In this document: piece after piece, positions 20,544-28,984 of the stretch
Numbering within the stretch: the first letter of the stretch is position 1
Layout: every line of letters starts with the position of its first letter
NCBI RefSeq assembly: GCF_000526995.1
Contig: NZ_AZUI01000001.1
Location: 1,860,001-1,924,000 of the forward strand
Direction: 5' to 3'
Length of the DNA stretch: 64,000 bases
From: Lacrimispora indolis DSM 755
GTDB taxonomy: Bacteria > Bacillota > Clostridia > Lachnospirales > Lachnospiraceae
The notes under the pieces: generated by a model
Told to the model about the DNA's origin: nothing
The model's database searches: none
Seen by the model: only the letters and a program-made list of their open reading frames with translations
Made by a program: the position numbers and the translations under genes

Positions 20544-21419
20544 TTACGTTTCACTGACCCAAAGCGTGCCGTCTGTTTCTTCCAGTTTATAAAAAACTGG
20601 ATGCTCTTTTAAATGTTCATTGGGGGTATGGAGAGTGAGATAAAGTTCACCGGATAAGTTCTTAAATATCATGCCATGACCTCCGTCTTTTTCAAACAGA
20701 AGCCTGCCATCCTGAATCCATTTTCCTGTAATATCATTGTTGTCGGAATAAGCAAGGGCCTCTGTATATCCTTCCTTTCCAAAACTTGACCATAAAAGAA
20801 TCAGGCGGCCGCTTTTGGTCCGGTAGAGGAAGGGACCATCTGTTACATAATTTGTACCGGGTCTTTTGTTTTTTACTGGGACGACCCAGTTTTTTGCTTC
20901 GGAAGCGTGAAAAAGCAGTATGGGATGGGACACTGCCTGTTTTAAATCAGGGCTAAGTTCAACGGCACAGATGGAACCATCTGAAATCTGGACCCATTCA
21001 TGAACGAAAACCATATAGGGTTTTCCTTCCGGGTCTACATAAAAGGTTCCGTCAATGCATTCCCAGTCTTTTGGCGTGATTTGTTTTTCACTGTGTGGGA
21101 TAAACGGTCCTAAAGGATGGTCTGCTTTTAAAATTGCAGTTCCCCCATGGCATTGACTGTCTTTAAAGGTTGCAAACATATAATAAGAACCGTTGTATTT
21201 ATGTACTTCCGGGGCCCAGCAATTTAAATCGGCCCAAAAATCCTTTGGCTTACAAAATACTTCGTAAGGACCGCTCCAGTTTTCTAAATCTTCACTGATG
21301 TAGCAGTCAAATCCTGTGGCAGATGTCCAGCATGTTTCAGCCCTTGTTCCATACATATAGTATTTCCCCTCATTAACCAGAACAAAGGGATCCCTGATAT
21401 TGATTTTTTCACGATTCAT
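20544..21419 (-). CDS. Glycoside hydrolase family 43 protein
   Basis: 291 residues with the five-bladed beta-propeller pattern of GH43 (xylosidases, arabinofuranosidases, arabinanases). The general base aspartate is in NIRDPFVLV near the N-terminus, WAPEVHKYNGSYYMF marks blade two, and the modulating aspartate is in CIDGTFYVD. The position where most GH43 enzymes have the acid glutamate (EGP) reads VTDGPFLYR, so Asp takes its place or Glu is supplied elsewhere. No signal peptide: it acts inside on imported material. The start is the ATG at 21417-21419, which has AAAGGATGG at 8 bases; a TTG two codons earlier is too close to that site. It is the first gene of the minus-strand sugar cluster. 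Confidence 0.85.
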   Translation of the reverse strand: MNREKINIRDPFVLVNEGKYYMYGTRAETCWTSATGFDCYISEDLENWSGPYEVFCKPKDFWADLNCWAPEVHKYNGSYYMFATFKDSQCHGGTAILKADHPLGPFIPHSEKQITPKDWECIDGTFYVDPEGKPYMVFVHEWVQISDGSICAVELSPDLKQAVSHPILLFHASEAKNWVVPVKNKRPGTNYVTDGPFLYRTKSGRLILLWSSFGKEGYTEALAYSDNNDITGKWIQDGRLLFEKDGGHGMIFKNLSGELYLTLHTPNEHLKEHPVFYKLEETDGTLWVSET

Positions 21420-21776
21420 TTGCAAACCATCCTTTCATAAGAGCGTTTTTTCCATGTCTATCCAATTAATAAATAGAAATATTTTCCATATCTAATTATA
21501 CTGTATAAATGATTTGATTGATAGGCTGGGGACGGACATTATGGGATTTTTCCGGTATATGGGAAGGAAAGTCAGTTAAGTATTTAATCCGGTATCAGGA
21601 ATGCTCTGCAAAAAAGCCGGAAGAGTGCTGGTTTCAAAAGAAAAAATACATTTTTCCCTTGACGAACCACCTTTTGTTCTATATAATTGAAACGATGTTT
21701 AATTAAGATAGTCTCAATATGTTTCATCATATTGCCTATGATAAGCTATTGTAACAAGAGGAGGTGTCCGTAGATT
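21420..21776. other. Intergenic region between sugar cluster and rpmH
   Basis: This divergent gap holds the rpmH promoter near its right end. The left 230 bases show no convincing gene and no consensus promoter for the GH43 side. Confidence 0.6.
21659..21687 (+). promoter_or_regulatory. Sigma-A promoter for the rpmH operon
   Basis: TTGACG at 21659-21664, 17-base spacer, TATAAT at 21682-21687. It is about 90 bases upstream of the rpmH start, with AGGAGGTG before the start codon. Confidence 0.88.
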
Positions 21777-21911
21777 ATGAAGATGACGTTTCAGCCAAAA
21801 AAGAGACAGAGATCCAAAGTTCATGGTTTCAGAGCCAGAATGAGCACTCCAGGCGGAAGAAAAGTTTTAGCCGCAAGAAGAGCAAAGGGAAGAGCAAAAT
21901 TATCAGCTTAA
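21777..21911 (+). CDS. rpmH: Ribosomal protein bL34
   Basis: A 44-residue, very basic protein, [20 protein letters not shown] onward, ending GRAKLSA, which is the full length and sequence pattern of bL34 of the large ribosomal subunit. It is short enough to be missed by length-filtered gene calls; a longer ORF in another frame overlaps it and is spurious. It leads the conserved rpmH-rnpA-yidD-yidC-jag run. Confidence 0.98.
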   Translation: MKMTFQPKKRQRSKVHGFRARMSTPGGRKVLAARRAKGRAKLSA

Positions 21912-22031
21912 TGGACCAGGCCGCAAGTAATTGTGGCCTTTTCTTTTCTCAAATTCCGGGGAAACAGGAAAATACCTTCCAGGTATACTTTTTTGTCCAA
22001 AAGACGTGGACAGGAGATAGGAAAAAGTTTC

Positions 22032-22379
22032 ATGAAACATTTTAATTCGATTAAAAAAAGCCGGGATTTTCAGGAAGTTTATCAAAACGGAAAGTCCCTT
22101 GCCAACAGACTTCTTGTGATGTATGTTAAAAAAACGGACAGGCCGGAAACCAGAATCGGCATATCCGTCAGCAAGAAGGTAGGAAACAGCGTTGTGAGGC
22201 ATCACATAACCAGATTGATCAGAGAAAGCTTCAGGCTTCATGAGGAAATGGTGGAGACAGGATTAGACATCGTAGTCGTTGTAAGAACAGCGGCAAAGGA
22301 AGAAAATTACAAAACAATCGAAAGTGCATATCTGCACTTGTGCGGACTTCATAACATTTTAAAAAAAGAATCGAAGTGA
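22032..22379 (+). CDS. rnpA: Ribonuclease P protein component
   Basis: 115 residues. It assists the catalytic RNA of RNase P in removing tRNA 5' leaders. The RNR signature region reads [28 protein letters not shown]. The start is the ATG at 22032 ([20 protein letters not shown]); an in-frame extension upstream to 21933 is unlike the family. It lies 120 bases after rpmH and 4 bases before yidD. Confidence 0.96.
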   Translation: MKHFNSIKKSRDFQEVYQNGKSLANRLLVMYVKKTDRPETRIGISVSKKVGNSVVRHHITRLIRESFRLHEEMVETGLDIVVVVRTAAKEENYKTIESAYLHLCGLHNILKKESK

Positions 22380-22383
22380 TCTT

Positions 22384-22599
22384 ATGGTGAAAAAAGTCAT
22401 GATTTTGTTGATCAGAGGATATCAGAAATATCTTTCTCCTCTGAAAATAAGAACTCACTGCATTTACACGCCTACGTGTTCTCAATACGCCATTGAGGCG
22501 CTTACAAAGTACGGCGTGTTAAAGGGTACATTTTTGGCTTGCAAGAGGATACTTCGGTGTAATCCCTTTGCAAAAGGCGGTTATGATCCAGTTCCGTAA
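22384..22599 (+). CDS. yidD: Membrane protein insertion efficiency factor YidD
   Basis: 71 residues with the family pattern: an amphipathic N-terminus ([14 protein letters not shown]), the cysteine-containing [15 protein letters not shown] core and the [14 protein letters not shown] tail. It supports YidC-dependent insertion. It lies between rnpA and yidC with spacings of 4 and 19 bases. Confidence 0.95.
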   Translation: MVKKVMILLIRGYQKYLSPLKIRTHCIYTPTCSQYAIEALTKYGVLKGTFLACKRILRCNPFAKGGYDPVP

Positions 22600-22618
22600 C
22601 AGATGAGGAGGTAGTTCA

Positions 22619-23902
22619 TTGGAATTCTTAGTATTGACTAAGGTAGGAGGCATCCTGGGGCCGTTTGCAACCGTTCTGGGTGTTATTATGGATTGGCTGT
22701 TTAAGCTGACCAGCACATTTGGTATTCAGAATATTGGTTTATGTATTATTTTATTTACTCTTGTAACAAAGCTTCTCATGTTTCCGCTGACTTTAAAGCA
22801 GCAGAGATCATCAAAGCTTATGAGCGTTATGCAGCCGGAAATTTCTGCGATTCAGGCAAAATATAAAGGAAAAACCGATCAGGAATCCATGAGAAAGCAG
22901 AATGTGGAGGTTCAGGCGGTTTACGAGAAATACGGAACTTCCATGACAGGAGGCTGTGTGCAGCTTGTCATTCAGATGCCAATTCTTTTTGCCTTGTATC
23001 AGGTCATTTATCATATTCCTGCCTATGTACAGAGCGTAAAGGCAGTATTTGAAAATGTGGTGACTGCCATTAATTCCCTTGGAGTAGATCACGTAGGGAT
23101 GCTGACACAGTTTGCCACGGATAATAAAATCAATGTATCAAGAATCGGAAGCCTTACAACCAGCAATGGAATGGTAGATTTTCTGTATCAGCTAAATCCC
23201 AGCCAGTGGAGTTCTATGCAGGAATTATTTCCAACCATCAAGGATACCATTGCTGCCAATGCAACCCAGATTTCCCACATGAATTCTTTCCTGGGAATCA
23301 ATCTGGCTTCTACGCCATCCAGCGTGATGTTTCCGCCAGGAGGCGGTTTCCAGTTCAGCCTTGCGATCCTCATCCCTATTCTGGCCGGTCTCAGCCAGTG
23401 GTTCAGTACCAAGCTGATGACAGTAAATCAGCCTCAGAATACAAATGATGAAGGCGGTGCAATGGCTCAGTCCATGAAGAGCATGAATACCGTTATGCCT
23501 TTAATGTCCGTATTTTTCTGTTTCACTTTTGCATCAGGTATCGGTATTTACTGGATCGCTTCCAGTGTGTTCCAGATCATTCAGCAGGTTGCGGTAAACC
23601 GTTATTTAAACCAGATTGATATGGATGATATGATTAAGAAGAATGTGGAAAAGGCTAATAAAAAGCGTGCTAAGAAGGGGCTTCCGCCTCAGCGTGTTGC
23701 CCAGAATGCCACAGCTAATTTAAAGAATCTTCAGACTTCCAATGAAAAGGCGGAAGCTGAGATGAATGCCAAGGCTGAAAAGACAAAGGAACAGGTTAAG
23801 GCTTCCAATGATTATTATAACAGCGGAGCCTCAAATCCGGGCAGCATTGCATCAAAGGCGAGGATGGTTGAGAAGTACAACGAAAAGCACAATAATAAAT
23901 AG
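22619..23902 (+). CDS. yidC: Membrane protein insertase YidC/Oxa1
   Basis: 427 residues. Membrane segments surround the conserved core (LCIILFTLVTKLLMFPLTLKQQRSSKLMSVMQPE, then QMPILFALYQVIY), with a long extracytoplasmic loop, three further helices near 250-330 and a lysine-rich C-terminal tail that can touch the ribosome. It lacks a lipobox, and the extra loop is usual for Lachnospiraceae forms. The start is TTG at 22619, with GAGGAGGT 6 bases ahead and no suitable ATG near; the reduced start strength may be balanced by coupling to yidD. Confidence 0.95.
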   Translation: MEFLVLTKVGGILGPFATVLGVIMDWLFKLTSTFGIQNIGLCIILFTLVTKLLMFPLTLKQQRSSKLMSVMQPEISAIQAKYKGKTDQESMRKQNVEVQAVYEKYGTSMTGGCVQLVIQMPILFALYQVIYHIPAYVQSVKAVFENVVTAINSLGVDHVGMLTQFATDNKINVSRIGSLTTSNGMVDFLYQLNPSQWSSMQELFPTIKDTIAANATQISHMNSFLGINLASTPSSVMFPPGGGFQFSLAILIPILAGLSQWFSTKLMTVNQPQNTNDEGGAMAQSMKSMNTVMPLMSVFFCFTFASGIGIYWIASSVFQIIQQVAVNRYLNQIDMDDMIKKNVEKANKKRAKKGLPPQRVAQNATANLKNLQTSNEKAEAEMNAKAEKTKEQVKASNDYYNSGASNPGSIASKARMVEKYNEKHNNK

Positions 23903-23914
23903 GAGGGGTGACCT

Positions 23915-24580
23915 ATGGATATGATTACAGTTTCAGCAAAGACCGTTGATGAAGCAATTACAAAGGCATTAATCGAATTAGGGACAACCAGTGATAAGCT
24001 GGAGTATGAAATTGTTGATAAGGGCAGTAATGGTATTCTGGGAATTATCGGTTTCAAACCGGCTATCATCCGTGCAAAGAAGAAAGAAACCTTGGAAGAT
24101 AAGGCTGTGACTTTTCTTTCCGATGTGTTCGGCGCTATGAATTTAGGAGTTCATATGGAAGTTTCCTATAATGAAAAGGAAAAAGAGCTTTCCATTAACA
24201 TGTCAGGAGATGACATGGGAATTTTAATTGGCAAGAGAGGACAGACTCTGGATTCCCTGCAGTACCTGGTCAGCCTTGTTATTAATAAGGAAAATGACGA
24301 TTATATCAGGGTAAAGCTTGATACGGAGAATTACAGGGAGCGGAGAAAAGAAACTCTGGAAACTCTTGCAAAAAATATCGCTTACAAGGTGAAGCGGACA
24401 AGACGTTCTGTTTCTCTGGAACCGATGAATCCTTATGAAAGAAGGATCATCCACTCCGCACTTCAGAATGACAAATTTGTGGTTACAAGAAGTGAGGGAG
24501 AAGAGCCATTCAGGCATGTTGTTATTTCTTTAAAAAAAGATTATTCCAAAAAGGACCGGTATCAGGAAAAAGATAAATAG
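23915..24580 (+). CDS. jag: RNA-binding cell-elongation regulator Jag/EloR (KhpB)
   Basis: 221 residues. The N-terminal Jag_N domain (about 1-50, VSAKTVDEAITKALIELG), a KH domain with the GKRG loop (ILIGKRGQTLDSLQYLV) and a C-terminal R3H domain (LEPMNPYERRIIHSAL) are in order. It binds RNA and is linked to elongation control together with KhpA. It lies 12 bases after yidC. Confidence 0.95.
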   Translation: MDMITVSAKTVDEAITKALIELGTTSDKLEYEIVDKGSNGILGIIGFKPAIIRAKKKETLEDKAVTFLSDVFGAMNLGVHMEVSYNEKEKELSINMSGDDMGILIGKRGQTLDSLQYLVSLVINKENDDYIRVKLDTENYRERRKETLETLAKNIAYKVKRTRRSVSLEPMNPYERRIIHSALQNDKFVVTRSEGEEPFRHVVISLKKDYSKKDRYQEKDK

Positions 24581-24592
24581 ACAAATAACAAT

Positions 24593-24636
24593 GAGGGGTT
24601 GGGGCTGTCGGAAGGCACCTCACCCCCTTTTCTTTG
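24593..24636 (+). terminator. Terminator after jag
   Basis: An imperfect GC-rich stem, AGGGGTTG pairing with CACCCCCT with one mismatch, plus inner pairs, followed by TTTTCTTT. It closes the rpmH-jag run before mnmE. Confidence 0.6.
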
Positions 24637-24655
24637 GAAAGCGGCTATTCACGGG

Positions 24656-24727
24656 AAGGTGTTTTTTAACCTTAAATTTGTGAATCAACAGGATATACAG
24701 ACTTATCCGCTTGATTCATTAGGAGAC
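24656..24727 (+). ncRNA. Two-hairpin leader element, copy A (before mnmE)
   Basis: Hairpin 1 pairs AAGGT (24656-24660) with ACCTT (24669-24673). After 7 bases comes hairpin 2: TGAATCAA (24681-24688) with TTGATTCA (24711-24718), a 2x2 internal loop, then GGATA (24691-24695) with TATCC (24704-24708). The mnmE Shine-Dalgarno AGGAG begins two bases after the second stem. The same design recurs at 30056-30132 and 30272-30350, with paired-base differences. Read as an RNA element in the 5' leader; no known family recognised. Confidence 0.6.
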
Positions 24728-24732
24728 AAAAT

Positions 24733-26112
24733 ATGAAAATGAATACAATAGCGGCTATCGCCACAGCTATGTCCAGTTCCGGAATCGGGATCGTAAGGAT
24801 CAGCGGCGAAGAGTCATTTCAAATTATAGATCGGATTTTTAAGACAAAGGGAAAAGGAGAGAAAAAGCTTTCCATGGAGCCGTCTCATACCATTCATTAC
24901 GGCTGCATTTGTGACGGGGATGAGGTTATTGATGAGGTTCTTGTTCTTATTATGAGGGGGCCACGCAGCTATACGGCGGAAGATACGGTTGAGATTGATT
25001 GCCATGGAGGAGTCCTGGTGACCAAGAGGATTCTGGAGACAGTGTTAAAATACGGAGCCAGGCCTGCGGAGCCAGGGGAATTTACCAAGAGGGCTTTTTT
25101 AAACGGCAGGGTGGATTTATCCCAGGCAGAAGCAGTGATTGATGTCATTCATGCAAAAAATAATTATGCCTTAAAGTCTTCTGTCAGCCAGTTAGAGGGA
25201 GCTGTTTCCAGGAAGATACGGGACATGAGAGATAAAATTATTTATCATATCGCTTTTATTGAATCGGCTCTTGATGATCCGGAACACATTTCCCTGGATG
25301 GGTACCGGGAGCTTCTTTTGCAGACTTTGGAACCTTTAAAGAAGGAGCTGGATCTTCTTATTAAGTCTTCAGATAATGGCAGAGTCCTTTCAGAAGGAAT
25401 TGAAACCGTTATTTTAGGAAAACCCAATGCAGGAAAATCCTCTCTTTTAAATGTTCTGGTGGGAGAGGAGCGGGCAATTGTGACGGATATTGCAGGAACC
25501 ACCAGAGATACCTTAAAGGAACAGATCAGGTTGGAGGATTTAAGCCTTAATATCATTGATACTGCAGGAATCCGGGATACACAGGATGTGGTTGAAAGAA
25601 TCGGCGTTGAGAAGGCCAGAAGCGCGGCCCAGGAAGCGGATTTAATCATTTATGTGGTGGATGGGTCCTGTCCTCTTGATGAAAATGATGAGGAGATCTT
25701 AAGGTTCATTGAAAACAGGAAGGCAGTTGTTCTTTTAAATAAAACCGACCTCATACCGGTTGTTACAGAGGATATGATAAACTCAAGGACAGGGCATCGG
25801 GTGATTCCCATTTCCGCAAAGGAACAGATTGGGATCGGGAACCTGGAGAATGAGATTAAGGCCATGTTTTATCATGGTGAGATTGATTTTAATGATCAGG
25901 TCTACATCACCAATGTAAGACATAAGAATGCCCTTCAGGAAGCGCTTAAGAGCCTTTTCATGGTGGAAGAAAGCGTGAAAAATGAGATGCCTGAGGATTT
26001 TTATTCCATAGATTTAATGGATGCCTATGAGCAGCTGGGAACCATCCTGGGAGAATCGGTGGAAGATGATCTGGTGAATGAGATATTCCGTAAGTTCTGT
26101 ATGGGTAAGTAA
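24733..26112 (+). CDS. mnmE: tRNA modification GTPase MnmE
   Basis: 459 residues. With MnmG it installs the 5-carboxymethylaminomethyl group on U34 of certain tRNAs. The N-terminal formyl-THF-binding domain opens with TIAAIATAMSSSGIGIVRISG; the G domain shows GKPNAGKSSLLN, the DIAGTTRD switch and NKTD; the C-terminus is FCMGK, the conserved C-x-G-K tail carrying the functional cysteine. ATG start behind AGGAGAC. mnmG follows 119 bases later. Confidence 0.97.
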   Translation: MKMNTIAAIATAMSSSGIGIVRISGEESFQIIDRIFKTKGKGEKKLSMEPSHTIHYGCICDGDEVIDEVLVLIMRGPRSYTAEDTVEIDCHGGVLVTKRILETVLKYGARPAEPGEFTKRAFLNGRVDLSQAEAVIDVIHAKNNYALKSSVSQLEGAVSRKIRDMRDKIIYHIAFIESALDDPEHISLDGYRELLLQTLEPLKKELDLLIKSSDNGRVLSEGIETVILGKPNAGKSSLLNVLVGEERAIVTDIAGTTRDTLKEQIRLEDLSLNIIDTAGIRDTQDVVERIGVEKARSAAQEADLIIYVVDGSCPLDENDEEILRFIENRKAVVLLNKTDLIPVVTEDMINSRTGHRVIPISAKEQIGIGNLENEIKAMFYHGEIDFNDQVYITNVRHKNALQEALKSLFMVEESVKNEMPEDFYSIDLMDAYEQLGTILGESVEDDLVNEIFRKFCMGK

Positions 26113-26231
26113 AAAGTTGTGGTTGGGAATGTCCGGGAAATAACCATACAGGTTTATTTCAATGCCAATAAGAATTGACAGTGGATTTTTTTGCTCAGAA
26201 ACGTGGGCAATAGATAGGAGAGGAGAACGAA

Positions 26232-28133
26232 ATGCAGCATTTAGAAGAGTCTTATGACGTTGTCATAGTCGGCGCAGGCCATGCAGGCTGTGAGGCGGCT
26301 CTGGCCTGTGCAAGGCTGGGGCTTGAGACCATTATGTTTACAGTCAGCGTGGACAGCATTGCGCTGATGCCCTGTAACCCCAATATCGGCGGAAGCTCCA
26401 AAGGCCATTTGGTAAGGGAGCTGGATGCTTTAGGCGGGGAAATGGGTAAAAATATTGATAAAACCTTTATCCAGTCCAAAATGCTGAATCAGTCCAAAGG
26501 GCCGGCCGTTCATTCCTTAAGAGCTCAGGCAGATAAACAGGAATATTCCAGAGCCATGAGAATGACCCTGGAAAATACGGATCATCTGACCATAAGGCAG
26601 GCTGAGGTTTCTGAGATCATTGCAGAGGATGGGACCCTTACAGGAGTAAAGACCCTTTCCGGGGCAGTCTACCGCTGTAAGGCGGCAGTATTGGCTACAG
26701 GTACTTATTTAAGAGCAAGGTGCATTTACGGGGATGTAAGCGAATATACAGGGCCTAACGGCCTTAAGGCGGCCAATCATCTGACGGATTCCTTAAAGGA
26801 GCATGGAATCGAAATGCTGCGCTTTAAGACAGGTACTCCTGCCAGAGTGGATAAGAGAAGTATTGATTTTTCCAGGATGGAAGAGCAGTTTGGTGATGAA
26901 AAAGTGGTTCCGTTTTCTTTTTCAACCCATAAGGAAGCCCTGCAAAAGGACCAGATATCCTGCTGGCTTACTTACACCAATGAAAATACTCACCAGATCA
27001 TCCGGGATAATATAGACCGTTCTCCCTTATATTCCGGGGCCATTGAGGGAACAGGGCCAAGATACTGTCCATCCATTGAGGATAAGGTGGTTAAATTTCC
27101 GGACAAGGACCGCCATCAGGTTTTTGTGGAGCCGGAGGGCCTTTATACCAATGAAATGTACTTAGCCGGCATGTCCAGCTCCTTGCCCGAAGATGTGCAG
27201 TATGCCATGTACCGGACAGTTCCGGGATTGGAAAAGGTGAAGATCGTCAGAAATGCTTATGCCATTGAATACGACTGCATCAATTCCAGACAGCTTAAGT
27301 CAACTATGGAAACCATGGTTATCAGCGGATTGTTCTGCGGTGGCCAGTTTAATGGAAGCTCCGGATATGAGGAGGCTGCTGTTCAGGGCTTTATGGCCGG
27401 TGTAAATGCTGCCATGAAGATACTGGGAAGAGAGCAGGTGGTGCTTGACCGCTCCCAGGCTTATATCGGTGTTCTCATTGATGATCTTGTTACAAAGGAG
27501 AATCATGAGCCATACCGTATGATGACCTCAAGAGCGGAATACAGGCTTTTGCTTCGCCAGGACAATGCGGATATCCGTTTAATGAAAATAGGCCATGACA
27601 TTGGATTAATAAGCAAGGAGCAGTATGAAAAGCTGCTTGAAAAGGAACGGCTGATTGAAGAAGAGATCAGGCGGTTGGAAACCACTAATATAGGGGCATC
27701 CAAAGAAGTCCAGGAGTTTTTAGAGGAAAATGGAAGCACTCCTTTAAAAACAGGTACGACTGTAGCGGAGCTGGTGAGACGGCCGGAGCTGGATTATATT
27801 ATGTTAACTAAAATAGATAGAAACAGACCTGAACTTTCAGAGGATGTCATAGAACAGGTCAATATAAATATTAAATATGACGGATATATCCGCAGGCAGA
27901 AACAGCAGGTAAACCAGTATAAAAAGCTGGAGAATAAAAAGCTGGATGTGGAATTTGACTATTCCACGGTAAAAGGTCTAAGAAGAGAGGCCATCCAGAA
28001 GCTGAATCTATATAAGCCCATGTCCATTGGACAGGCATCCAGAATATCCGGCGTATCACCGGCAGACATATCTGTGCTGCTTGTTTTTCTGGAACAGCTT
28101 CGGTACCAGAAGAGCCTGGAAAAGAAAGAGTGA
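26232..28133 (+). CDS. mnmG: tRNA uridine-5-carboxymethylaminomethyl modification enzyme MnmG (GidA)
   Basis: 633 residues, standard length. The FAD-binding motif is [21 protein letters not shown]; the family signature [11 protein letters not shown] and the later [16 protein letters not shown] segment are present, as is the C-terminal helical domain that binds MnmE ([31 protein letters not shown]). It works with MnmE on tRNA U34. The upstream 119 bases contain a TTGACA-like sequence but no clear -10. Confidence 0.97.
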   Translation: MQHLEESYDVVIVGAGHAGCEAALACARLGLETIMFTVSVDSIALMPCNPNIGGSSKGHLVRELDALGGEMGKNIDKTFIQSKMLNQSKGPAVHSLRAQADKQEYSRAMRMTLENTDHLTIRQAEVSEIIAEDGTLTGVKTLSGAVYRCKAAVLATGTYLRARCIYGDVSEYTGPNGLKAANHLTDSLKEHGIEMLRFKTGTPARVDKRSIDFSRMEEQFGDEKVVPFSFSTHKEALQKDQISCWLTYTNENTHQIIRDNIDRSPLYSGAIEGTGPRYCPSIEDKVVKFPDKDRHQVFVEPEGLYTNEMYLAGMSSSLPEDVQYAMYRTVPGLEKVKIVRNAYAIEYDCINSRQLKSTMETMVISGLFCGGQFNGSSGYEEAAVQGFMAGVNAAMKILGREQVVLDRSQAYIGVLIDDLVTKENHEPYRMMTSRAEYRLLLRQDNADIRLMKIGHDIGLISKEQYEKLLEKERLIEEEIRRLETTNIGASKEVQEFLEENGSTPLKTGTTVAELVRRPELDYIMLTKIDRNRPELSEDVIEQVNINIKYDGYIRRQKQQVNQYKKLENKKLDVEFDYSTVKGLRREAIQKLNLYKPMSIGQASRISGVSPADISVLLVFLEQLRYQKSLEKKE

Positions 28134-28143
28134 GGGACTTTGT

Positions 28144-28875
28144 ATGACAGAAGCGTTTGAAGAGAATCTCCGGAAGGAATTAAATTTATTATCTATAGAG
28201 TTAGAAGAAAATAAAATGAAGCAATTCTATGATTATTTTCAATTATTGGTGGAGTGGAATAAATATATGAATTTAACTGCAATTATAGAAGAGGCTGAGG
28301 TGATCACAAAACATTTTGTGGATAGCTTATCCCTTGTAAAAGCAGTCAGGGAGATAGGTACAAAGGATTATAAGATTATTGATGTGGGTACCGGAGCGGG
28401 ATTTCCTGGAATACCATTAAAGATCGTATTTCCTGATTTGAAGATAACATTAATGGATTCCTTAAACAAAAGGATAAATTTTTTGAATGAAGTGATCAGC
28501 AGTATGGGGCTTGAAAAGATAGAAGCCATTCATGGAAGAGCAGAGGATCTGGGAAGAGATCCATCTCATAGAGAGCAGTATGATTTTTGTGTTTCCAGAG
28601 CAGTAGCCAATCTTAGCACTTTATCCGAATATTGTATGCCTTTTGTAAAGATAGGGGGCTATTTTATTCCATATAAATCAGGGAAGATTGAGGAAGAGCT
28701 GGGAGCAGCAAAACACGCCGTATTTTTATTAGGGGGAAATATTGAAGAGGTGAAAACCTTTTTACTGCCAGGAACGGATGCGGAAAGGTCATTGGTTAAA
28801 ATAGTTAAGAGTAATGGTACTTCAAAAAAATATCCTAGAAAGGCCGGATTGCCATCTAAGGAACCTTTAAAATAA
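28144..28875 (+). CDS. rsmG: 16S rRNA (guanine527-N7)-methyltransferase RsmG
   Basis: 243 residues. The SAM-binding motif is IDVGTGAGFPGIPLKI, followed by LMDSLNKRINFLNEV and FCVSRAVANL. It methylates G527 of 16S rRNA. The start is the ATG at 28144, 10 bases after mnmG stops; a longer in-frame reading overlaps mnmG and is not family-like. Inverted parS sites follow the stop at once. Confidence 0.96.
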   Translation: MTEAFEENLRKELNLLSIELEENKMKQFYDYFQLLVEWNKYMNLTAIIEEAEVITKHFVDSLSLVKAVREIGTKDYKIIDVGTGAGFPGIPLKIVFPDLKITLMDSLNKRINFLNEVISSMGLEKIEAIHGRAEDLGRDPSHREQYDFCVSRAVANLSTLSEYCMPFVKIGGYFIPYKSGKIEEELGAAKHAVFLLGGNIEEVKTFLLPGTDAERSLVKIVKSNGTSKKYPRKAGLPSKEPLK

Positions 28876-28877
28876 AA

Positions 28878-28893
28878 TGTTTCACGTGAAACA
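28878..28893. other. parS: parS site 1
   Basis: TGTTTCACGTGAAACA, a perfect match to the Firmicutes parS consensus bound by ParB/Spo0J. It lies 3 bases after the rsmG stop codon. Confidence 0.97.
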
Positions 28894-28928
28894 TCCTATG
28901 TATGATTACTGAGCTGATAGCTTAAGGA

Positions 28929-28944
28929 TGTTTCACGTGAAACA
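28929..28944. other. parS: parS site 2
   Basis: A second perfect TGTTTCACGTGAAACA, 36 bases from the end of the first. Confidence 0.97.
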
Positions 28945-28984
28945 TTATTTTTTTACCATTTTATTATTATTTTTATTGAACTAG

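Larger units (their letters stand above)
28876..28953. terminator. Inverted pair of parS sites forming a 21-bp-arm hairpin behind rsmG
   Basis: Arms 28876-28896 and 28926-28946 are exact inverted copies, each containing a whole parS, around a 29-base spacer. A T-rich tract (TTATTTTTTT) follows on the plus strand. The arrangement has the shape of an intrinsic terminator for the mnmE-mnmG-rsmG run while also presenting two ParB sites. Confidence 0.65.

Noticed and set aside
21764..22045. A 93-codon plus-strand frame over rpmH and the rnpA upstream region
   Set aside because: It lies in a different frame over the certain bL34 gene and has no family resemblance.
24640..24732. T-box or known riboswitch before mnmE or parA
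   Set aside because: No T-box GGTGG-type bulge, no specifier loop and no known aptamer core were found.
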